Program-made: the position numbers and the translations under genes
Shown: in pieces, positions 1 through 4,467 of the stretch
How positions within the stretch are numbered: position 1 is the first letter of the stretch
Layout: each line of letters opens with the position of its first letter
NCBI GenBank assembly: GCA_023257915.1
Contig: JALRBB010000124.1
Coordinates: 1-11,311 of the forward strand
DNA from: Quisquiliibacterium sp.
Lineage (GTDB): Bacteria; Pseudomonadota; Gammaproteobacteria; Burkholderiales; Burkholderiaceae_E
Direction of reading: 5' to 3'
Length of the DNA stretch: 11,311 bases
The notes under the pieces: generated by a model
What the model saw: the letters and a program-made list of their open reading frames with translations, nothing else
Databases searched by the model: none
Told to the model about the DNA's origin: nothing

Positions 1-107
1 TAGAACGGATTGACGACCAGGAACAGCAAGATGGCAATCGCCAGCAGCCAGACCCAGGACGATTTGTCCAGGTGCCGCAGGCGATCGCCGAGCGCGAGTT
101 TCGTCAT
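1..107 (-). CDS. ABC transporter permease, N-terminal fragment (cut by window edge)
   Basis: Reading leftwards from an ATG at 107, 35 codons stay open to the window edge. They start MTKLALGDRLRHLDKSSW and continue into an uninterrupted hydrophobic stretch (roughly residues 18-33, rich in L, A, I, V), followed by NPF. A short charged cytoplasmic leader followed by a first membrane helix is how permease subunits of iron/phosphonate/thiamine-type ABC importers begin. The gene lies 35 nt downstream of a substrate-binding protein on the same strand, the usual SBP-permease-ATPase order, so it is probably the membrane subunit of the same importer. An in-frame TAA eight codons upstream limits the start to this ATG or a TTG four codons earlier; neither has a strong Shine-Dalgarno. 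The family call rests on context and one helix, so it is an inference; the EAA loop that would prove it lies outside the window. Confidence 0.6.
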   Translation of the reverse strand, partial: MTKLALGDRLRHLDKSSWVWLLAIAILLFLVVNPF

Positions 108-142
108 CTCGATGGCCAAAAGGGTGCGTTAGGCGTCGATGC

Positions 143-1192
143 TCAGATGCCAAAGGTGTCGCGGAACTTCTCCTTGACCTCGGGGATGCCCTTGACGATC
201 TCGTCCTGACTCGGGCGCACCACCTTGATCTGCTCAAGCGGCTTAGCACCGGGCGCCGGCGCGATCCCTTTGATGACGGACAGCGAATGGCTCTTGACCT
301 GCGTCTCGGCCGCTTCCTTGTCGAGCAGGAACTCGAGGTATAGCTTGGCGGCGTTCGGCGACGGAGCATTTTTCGGGATACCGCTTGGCGAGACCATCAG
401 CAGCGCACCGTCGGTCGGGTAGATCACCGCGAGCGGATTGCCCTTGTCGCGGCTGAGCAGCGTCGTCGCCTCCGGACCGGCGGCAACCCAGCGCTCCTTG
501 GAGTTCAGCATCGTCACGGTGTCATTGACCGAACGCCCGATCTGCGGCTCGTTCTTCTCGAGTTTCTCGAAGTAGTCCCAGCCGTAGAGCTTGCGCATCA
601 GCACGACCCAGGTACCGACATAGCCGCTGAACGCCGGATGGCCGATCGACACCTTCTTCTTCCACTTCGGGTCGAGCAAATCGGGCCAGTTCTTCGGAGC
701 ATCCTTCTCTGAGACCAGGCTCGAGTTGTAAGTGATCAGCATCAGCGCAGCCGCGGTGACATGGTAGTTGCTGTCCGCGTCGTTGTAAGGCTTGAGCGAA
801 TCGACCATTTTGGCCAGATTGTTCGGCTTGTACTGCATCAGGATGCCGCGCTTTTTCAGATCGACGTAATGCCCAACGTCGGTGCTGCTAAACAGCGAGG
901 CCACCGGTTTGTCGGCCTTCAGATCCTGCTGGAAGCGCTGATAGGCGACCTGCGCGGTGGTGCGCACGAAATTGCACTTGACGCCCGGGTACTTCTTCTC
1001 GAACGCGGCGCACAGTTTGGCGGCCTCTTCGGTGTTGTAATGCGCGGTATAGACCGTGAACTCTTTCTCCTTCTTGGCCGCCTCATAGAGTTCCTTTTCC
1101 CAGGCTGGCATCTGGGCAAATGCCGGAGCGGCCGCGATAGTGGCGGCGAACCCCGCGAGCGCGACCAGGCGGCCGAACATGCGTCGTTTCAT
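143..1192 (-). CDS. Periplasmic ABC transporter substrate-binding protein (family 1, Fe3+/phosphonate/thiamine-like)
   Basis: This 349-residue protein binds a solute in the periplasm and delivers it to an ABC importer. I place the start at the ATG at 1192, not the in-frame ATG at 1219, because GGGAG lies 7 nt upstream and the protein then opens directly with a signal peptide (MKRRMFGRLVALAGF, then an alanine-rich core). A signal peptidase I site, APAFA|Q, falls after residue 26. The mature part has the family pattern: FTVYTAHYNTEEA, then FEKKYPGVK near the first hinge, and later WPDLLDPKWKKKVSIGHP, YPTDGALLMVSPSGIPKNAP and a C-terminal AKLYLEFLL helix. Its only two cysteines, C61 and C73, could form a disulfide. 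I do not see the adjacent Tyr-Tyr iron ligands typical of FbpA, so the ligand is unknown. It lies 41 nt after a crotonase gene and 35 nt before a permease gene. Confidence 0.86.
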   Translation of the reverse strand: MKRRMFGRLVALAGFAATIAAAPAFAQMPAWEKELYEAAKKEKEFTVYTAHYNTEEAAKLCAAFEKKYPGVKCNFVRTTAQVAYQRFQQDLKADKPVASLFSSTDVGHYVDLKKRGILMQYKPNNLAKMVDSLKPYNDADSNYHVTAAALMLITYNSSLVSEKDAPKNWPDLLDPKWKKKVSIGHPAFSGYVGTWVVLMRKLYGWDYFEKLEKNEPQIGRSVNDTVTMLNSKERWVAAGPEATTLLSRDKGNPLAVIYPTDGALLMVSPSGIPKNAPSPNAAKLYLEFLLDKEAAETQVKSHSLSVIKGIAPAPGAKPLEQIKVVRPSQDEIVKGIPEVKEKFRDTFGI

Positions 1193-1233
1193 TTCGAGTC
1201 TCCCGTTGTTGTCAGTCATAGCGGCCCGCCGGT

Positions 1234-2031
1234 TCAGCGGCCACGGAACACCGGCTTACGCTTTTCCATGAAAGCGGTCCGGCCCTCGACATAGTCGAGG
1301 CTCTGGAAACAGCGGTCAACGACCGCTTTGCACAGATTCATGTCGCGCTGCGATTCGTCCTCGACGACCTGCCCGACCAGCGTCTTAATCGATGCCACTG
1401 TCAGCGGCGCGTTCTCGGCGATCATGCCAGCATACTCGCGCACGAAGGTCTCGAGCCGATCGGCCGGCACCACGCGATTGACCAGCCCCATCGCCTGAGC
1501 CTCGGCGGCGCTGAACTGGCGTGCGGTGTAGAAAATCTCCTTCGCGTACGACGGGCCGACGATGTCGACCAACTTGCGCACGCCGGCGAATTCATACCCC
1601 AGCCCGAGCCGGGCGGCCGGCACGCCAAAGCGCGCGCCCTCCTCGGCAATGCGCAGATCGCAGGACGTGGCGACCGACACGCCGCCACCGATGCAAAAAC
1701 CACGGATCATCGCAATTGTCGGTTTGCCCACCAGACGCAGGGCCTCGGAAGCACGACCAGAGGTCTCACCATAGATGCGGGTGGTTTCGGGCGACGAACG
1801 CCGCTGCTCGAACTCGGAAATATCGGCACCGGACACAAAGGCCTTGTCGCCGGCCCCCTTGACCACGATCACGCGGATCGCGTCATCGGCGGCATAGTCA
1901 GAGACGATGGCGTGCAGACCTTCCCACATCGCCATCGACACCGCGTTGCGACGCTCGGGATTGTTGAATGTGATCCAACCGATCGCACCATCCTTCTCGG
2001 CGATCATCTTGTCCGTCGTCGAAATCGGCAT
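1234..2031 (-). CDS. Crotonase-family protein (annotated type: enoyl-CoA hydratase/isomerase) with atypical active site
   Basis: This 265-residue protein is full length for the enoyl-CoA hydratase/isomerase superfamily, cytosolic enzymes acting on acyl-CoA thioesters. The start at 2031 is supported by a strong AAGGGGGTGA ribosome-binding site 4 nt upstream. Both oxyanion-hole segments are present: KAFVSGADISEF (residues 63-74) and GFCIGGGVSVATSCDLRIA (111-129). The two glutamates of classical hydratases (rat Glu144 and Glu164, in GGGCE and QPE) are replaced by Ser119 and Ala139. An acidic residue, Glu147, occupies the position of the catalytic Asp of PaaG-type isomerases. The C-terminal FMEKRKPVFRGR is typical of the fold. 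Simple hydration of enoyl-CoA is therefore doubtful; isomerase, racemase-like or another crotonase chemistry is equally possible. It lies between a HAD phosphatase gene (116 nt upstream) and an ABC substrate-binding protein gene (41 nt downstream), which hints at catabolism of an imported acid. Substrate unknown. Confidence 0.88.
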   Translation of the reverse strand: MPISTTDKMIAEKDGAIGWITFNNPERRNAVSMAMWEGLHAIVSDYAADDAIRVIVVKGAGDKAFVSGADISEFEQRRSSPETTRIYGETSGRASEALRLVGKPTIAMIRGFCIGGGVSVATSCDLRIAEEGARFGVPAARLGLGYEFAGVRKLVDIVGPSYAKEIFYTARQFSAAEAQAMGLVNRVVPADRLETFVREYAGMIAENAPLTVASIKTLVGQVVEDESQRDMNLCKAVVDRCFQSLDYVEGRTAFMEKRKPVFRGR

Positions 2032-2113
2032 CGGTCACCCCCTTGCGATTAGCCGGAGGCGATTGATGCCTCCAGGCTGTCGGAGAAAACGTCGATGACG
2101 CCTGCCTTCCGAA

Positions 2114-2134
2114 CTGCGGCGATTGTTGCCGCAG
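2114..2134. repeat. Small perfect inverted repeat between HAD and crotonase genes
   Basis: CTGCGGC and GCCGCAG form a perfect 7-bp stem around a 7-nt loop (GATTGTT) in the 116-nt gap downstream of the HAD stop codon. On the transcribed (minus) strand it is followed by TTCGG rather than a run of T, so it is at best a weak terminator. It could instead be an mRNA-stabilising or processing hairpin that sets different expression levels for the genes on either side. The remaining roughly 95 nt of this gap show nothing else I can name apart from the ribosome-binding site of the next gene. Confidence 0.4.
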
Positions 2135-2147
2135 CCCGACGCAGCGG

Positions 2148-2846
2148 TCAAGGATTCGCCAGCCGCATTTCCAATGCATGCAAATCTGCGAAGGCCTCCG
2201 GCACCGCGGTCCCGACGCTCAGCGACTTTGCCTCAACCAGATCGGGACGCCTGATCCAGGCCGATCTGAGGCCTGCTGCCTGCGCCGCCAGCACATCGAG
2301 ATGCAGATCGTCGCCAACATGCAGAACCTTGTCAGCTTCGACACCGATGCGTCGGCAGGCCTCATGAAAAATTCGCGGATCAGGCTTGGCATAGGCGAAG
2401 TCCTGCGCCGACAACATCGCGCTGAACAATCCGCCCAGGCCGACTCGATCGAGATCCGCATTACCGTTAGTGATCGCGACCAGCCGGTAGCGATTCGCCC
2501 AGCGCGTCAGCACCGGCAATACATCCGGATACAGGCTGACCTGCTGGCGTGCGGCCAGGAACACCTGGAATGCGGGTTCGGCGAGCTGCGGGTCTTCGCC
2601 AGCCTCGCGCAGAGCTGCGCGCAGCACGTCGCGTCGCACGAAGCTGACATCATGCGCGCGCGGCGCATGCGCCTGCAGCACCTCGGCACGCAACTGCGCG
2701 CGCCGCTCGGAGCTCAGTAACGCGGCGGTGGCCGGCGCATTGCCGGCCAGCCACTGCGCAAGCTCGCGCTCGGCTTGCAGCAGCGTCGGGCGCAGCGGCC
2801 AGAGCGTGTCGTCCAGATCCAGCGTGATCGCCAGGATGTCGCGCAT
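2148..2846 (-). CDS. HAD-superfamily phosphatase, YigB-like
   Basis: This is a 232-residue haloacid-dehalogenase-type phosphohydrolase, probably cytosolic and Mg2+-dependent. Motif I is LDLDDTLW with nucleophile Asp10 and acid/base Asp12. Motif II is VAITNGNAD (Thr126), motif III Lys154 in YAKPDPRIF, and motif IV HVGDDLHLDV (residues 176-185). A helical C1 cap lies between motifs I and II (about residues 18-105). The LDLDDTLW opening, the ITNGNA segment, the HVGDDL-DV motif and the overall length (E. coli YigB is about 238 residues) closely match YigB. YigB dephosphorylates FMN and has been linked to the riboflavin-pathway intermediate 5-amino-6-(5-phosphoribitylamino)uracil. HAD specificity is loose, so the exact substrate is an inference. 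The ATG at 2846 has only a weak, distant GGAA-type ribosome-binding site. The gene begins 41 nt after the PaaG-like crotonase and may be a passenger in this operon. Confidence 0.87.
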   Translation of the reverse strand: MRDILAITLDLDDTLWPLRPTLLQAERELAQWLAGNAPATAALLSSERRAQLRAEVLQAHAPRAHDVSFVRRDVLRAALREAGEDPQLAEPAFQVFLAARQQVSLYPDVLPVLTRWANRYRLVAITNGNADLDRVGLGGLFSAMLSAQDFAYAKPDPRIFHEACRRIGVEADKVLHVGDDLHLDVLAAQAAGLRSAWIRRPDLVEAKSLSVGTAVPEAFADLHALEMRLANP

Positions 2847-2887
2847 CGTGCAGTCGCGTTCCGCTACAAGCTTCTTGGTCAGCGCGA

Positions 2888-3682
2888 TCAGCCGCCGATG
2901 AAATTGGGCTTGCGCTTCTCGACAAATGCGCGCGCCGCCTCAGCATGATCCGCGGTGGCCATGCAGCGCACCTGGTTCATCGCCTCGCCATCGATCGAGG
3001 TGCGCAGGTCAGAAATTGCCGCCACGTTGATGTTGTTCTTGATCAGCCCCAGCGCGACCGAAGGGCCGCTGGCCAGTGCACCAACGAACTCAGCGACTTC
3101 ACGCTCCATGCTGTCGGCAGAAAACACCCGGTTGACCAGCCCGATCTCGAGCGCCTGCTCGGCACTGAGCACCGGCGAGAACATCAGCAATTCCTTCGCA
3201 CGGCTCGGTCCGACCAGTTGCGTCAGGAAATAGCTCGCGCCGTAATCACCGGCCAGCCCGACCTTGGCGAACGCCACGGTCATCTTGGCGCCCGATACTG
3301 CCAGCCGGAAGTCGCAGGACATCGCCAGTCCGAGACCGGCGCCGGCCGCAGCACCCGGAATCACCGCAACGGTCGGCTTTCGCATCTCGTGCAGCATCCG
3401 TGACGCCTCGGCACGTTCGCGCAGACGAGCCATCCGTTCCTCAAAGCCCTGCTTCTGATCGCGCCCGCCCGCCATCGCCTTGACGTCGCCACCCGCACAA
3501 AACGCGCCGCCAGCTCCCGTCAGAACGACGACCCGCACCTGCGGATCGAGCGCCGCGCGCCGCAGCGCATCGAGCATCAGGTAAGACATCTCCAGGCTCA
3601 GCGCATTGCGAGCCTGCGGGCGATTCATCGTCAGCGTGAGCACCCCGTCACGCAAGTCTTCGAGCAGGTCTTTTTGGTCCAA
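2888..3682 (-). CDS. PaaG-like crotonase (probable enoyl-CoA isomerase), TTG start
   Basis: This is a 264-residue crotonase-superfamily enzyme. I place the start at TTG (3682): GGAGA lies 6 nt upstream, the protein then begins MDQKDLLEDLRDGVLTLTMN as family members do, and no suitable ATG exists nearby. The oxyanion-hole segments are GAFCAGGDVKAMA (about residues 59-71) and PGAAAGAGLGLAMSCDFRLA (109-128). The hydratase glutamates are replaced by Gly118 and Phe138, while Asp146 in FAKVGLAGDYGAS aligns with the catalytic Asp136 of PaaG (FSKLGLIPDCGG in E. coli). PaaG isomerises 1,2-epoxyphenylacetyl-CoA to an oxepin and also has delta3,delta2-enoyl-CoA isomerase activity. I infer isomerase chemistry here. 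No other phenylacetate genes are visible, so I do not call it paaG. It is the first gene of the leftward run and diverges from the gcv operon across a 390-nt intergenic region. Confidence 0.85.
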   Translation of the reverse strand: MDQKDLLEDLRDGVLTLTMNRPQARNALSLEMSYLMLDALRRAALDPQVRVVVLTGAGGAFCAGGDVKAMAGGRDQKQGFEERMARLRERAEASRMLHEMRKPTVAVIPGAAAGAGLGLAMSCDFRLAVSGAKMTVAFAKVGLAGDYGASYFLTQLVGPSRAKELLMFSPVLSAEQALEIGLVNRVFSADSMEREVAEFVGALASGPSVALGLIKNNINVAAISDLRTSIDGEAMNQVRCMATADHAEAARAFVEKRKPNFIGG

Positions 3683-3770
3683 GGCGGTTCTCCATCGATG
3701 GCACCAGCGGCGCAAGCCTCGCCGCCAGTTCCGGTTTTCTGCAATCCGAATGTCGCTCGCGCGGATCGAT

Positions 3771-3799
3771 TTGACATCTCCACGCCGGCTCGGCACAGT
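3771..3799 (+). promoter_or_regulatory. Candidate sigma-70 promoter for the gcv riboswitch transcript
   Basis: A perfect -35 box, TTGACA (3771-3776), is followed after 17 nt by CACAGT (3794-3799), a 3-of-6 match to TATAAT. This predicts a transcription start near 3805-3807, just upstream of the leader strand that appears to pair with the riboswitch linker (3808-3812) and of P1 of aptamer 1 (3818). The placement fits the riboswitch well. The weak -10 box is the main doubt. I found no comparably good promoter for the divergent minus-strand operon in 3683-3817. Confidence 0.55.
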
Positions 3800-3807
3800 A
3801 CCAGACA

Positions 3808-4024
3808 GTCGACCAAACGTGGCGGGAGAGACTCCCGCGGCCACAGCCGCCGGGGGCGCCGAAGGTGTATCGCCCCGAAAACTCTCAGGCAAAAGGACTG
3901 CCACGGTATCGACTCTCTGGAGAGAAAGCGCGGCCATTTGCCGACGCTTCGCCGAAGGAAACAGGTGGTGACGGCCCCGACAGGGTCCGGCACAACTGAA
4001 TGTCTCAGGCAAAAGGACAGAGGG
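3808..4024 (+). promoter_or_regulatory. Tandem glycine riboswitch (two aptamers) upstream of gcvHPT
   Basis: Two glycine aptamers lie in tandem. Aptamer 1 (3818-3905) is closed by a perfect 6-bp P1, CGTGGC/GCCACG (3818-3823 with 3900-3905). It contains GGGAGAG (3824-3830), CCGAAGG (3859-3865) and CTCAGGCAAAAGGAC (3884-3898). Aptamer 2 (3913-4024) has a 7-bp P1 with one G-U pair (3913-3919 with 4018-4024), GGAGAG (3919-3924), CCGAAGG (3952-3958) and the identical CTCAGGCAAAAGGAC (4004-4018). The shared 16-nt block repeats at a distance of exactly 120 nt. These are the hallmark conserved segments of the gcvT-type glycine riboswitch. The linker is 7 nt (3906-3912); leader GTCGA (3808-3812) can pair with TCGAC (3909-3913), consistent with the leader-linker P0/kink-turn known for tandem glycine riboswitches. 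It directly precedes the glycine cleavage genes, the expected targets. Confidence 0.96.
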
Positions 4025-4072
4025 GGCTCCGACCACAACATTGCGGCCAGCAGGCACGCACAGGAGCCCTTC
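4022..4072 (+). promoter_or_regulatory. Riboswitch expression platform: anti-Shine-Dalgarno pairing and gcvH ribosome-binding site
   Basis: GGGCTCC (4024-4030) is perfectly complementary to GGAGCCC (4063-4069), which includes most of the gcvH Shine-Dalgarno AGGAG (4062-4066, 6 nt before the ATG). Two G-U pairs (4023/4070 and 4022/4071) could extend the helix. Its 5' strand overlaps the 3' strand of aptamer 2 P1 at 4022-4024, so full P1 closure and full Shine-Dalgarno masking compete. No hairpin followed by a T run is present, which argues for control of translation rather than premature termination. Glycine would then stabilise P1 and free the ribosome-binding site (ON switch). The pairing is read from sequence; the direction of switching is an inference. 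Confidence 0.7.
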
Positions 4073-4459
4073 ATGGACAATCCGTCCAGCCTCAAGTACA
4101 CCGCCAGCCACGAATGGCTGCGCGACAACGGCGATGGCACCGCCACCGTCGGCATCACGTTTCACGCCCAGGATGCACTCGGCGAACTGGTTTACGTCGA
4201 GCTGCCCGAGGTCGGACGCGAAGTTGGAGCCGGCGAAGCCTGCGTGGTCGTTGAGTCGACCAAAGCTGCCTCGGATGTGTATTCGCCGGTCGCGGGCGAA
4301 ATTCTCGAGGTCAACGCGTCGCTGGCCGATGCGCCGCAAACCGTCAACGACGCACCATTCGAGGGCGGATGGTTGTTCAAGGTCCGTATTGCCGATCCAG
4401 CATCGCTTGCATCGCTGATGTCGGCAGATGACTACAGTGCCGGCCCCGGCGCGGCCTGA
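4073..4459 (+). CDS. gcvH: Glycine cleavage system H protein
   Basis: This 128-residue lipoyl carrier shuttles the aminomethyl group between the P protein and the T and L proteins during glycine oxidation in the cytosol. The ATG at 4073 has AGGAG 6 nt upstream, and the protein then starts [20 protein letters not shown], matching the family N terminus. Conserved segments include [20 protein letters not shown] (residues 27-46) and the lipoylation loop [15 protein letters not shown], with the target Lys64. Length is normal. It is the first gene of the gcvH-gcvP-gcvT unit, sits immediately downstream of the tandem glycine riboswitch and ends 8 nt before gcvP. The same reading frame is open far upstream, through the riboswitch to 3674, but that part resembles no protein and lies ahead of the ribosome-binding site. 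Confidence 0.97.
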   Translation: MDNPSSLKYTASHEWLRDNGDGTATVGITFHAQDALGELVYVELPEVGREVGAGEACVVVESTKAASDVYSPVAGEILEVNASLADAPQTVNDAPFEGGWLFKVRIADPASLASLMSADDYSAGPGAA

Positions 4460-4467
4460 GGCGCACT

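Noticed and set aside
1193..1219. Alternative ATG at 1219 for the substrate-binding protein, adding nine residues.
   Set aside because: It would place charged residues before the signal peptide, and the GGGAG ribosome-binding site lies inside this extension at the right distance for the ATG at 1192.
3884..4018. Repeated CTCAGGCAAAAGGAC blocks considered as a direct-repeat pair or CRISPR-like units.
   Set aside because: There are only two copies and both sit at the conserved position of glycine aptamers with matching P1 stems, so the riboswitch explains them fully.
3674..4072. Open plus-strand frame continuous with gcvH, giving a 261-residue product.
   Set aside because: It reads through the riboswitch aptamers; the gcvH start at 4073 has a good Shine-Dalgarno and the correct family N terminus.
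2888..4339. A 483-residue open frame extending the PaaG-like crotonase upstream on the minus strand.
   Set aside because: The extra N-terminal part runs antisense through the riboswitch and into gcvH, resembles no protein and lies before the well-placed GGAGA/TTG start.
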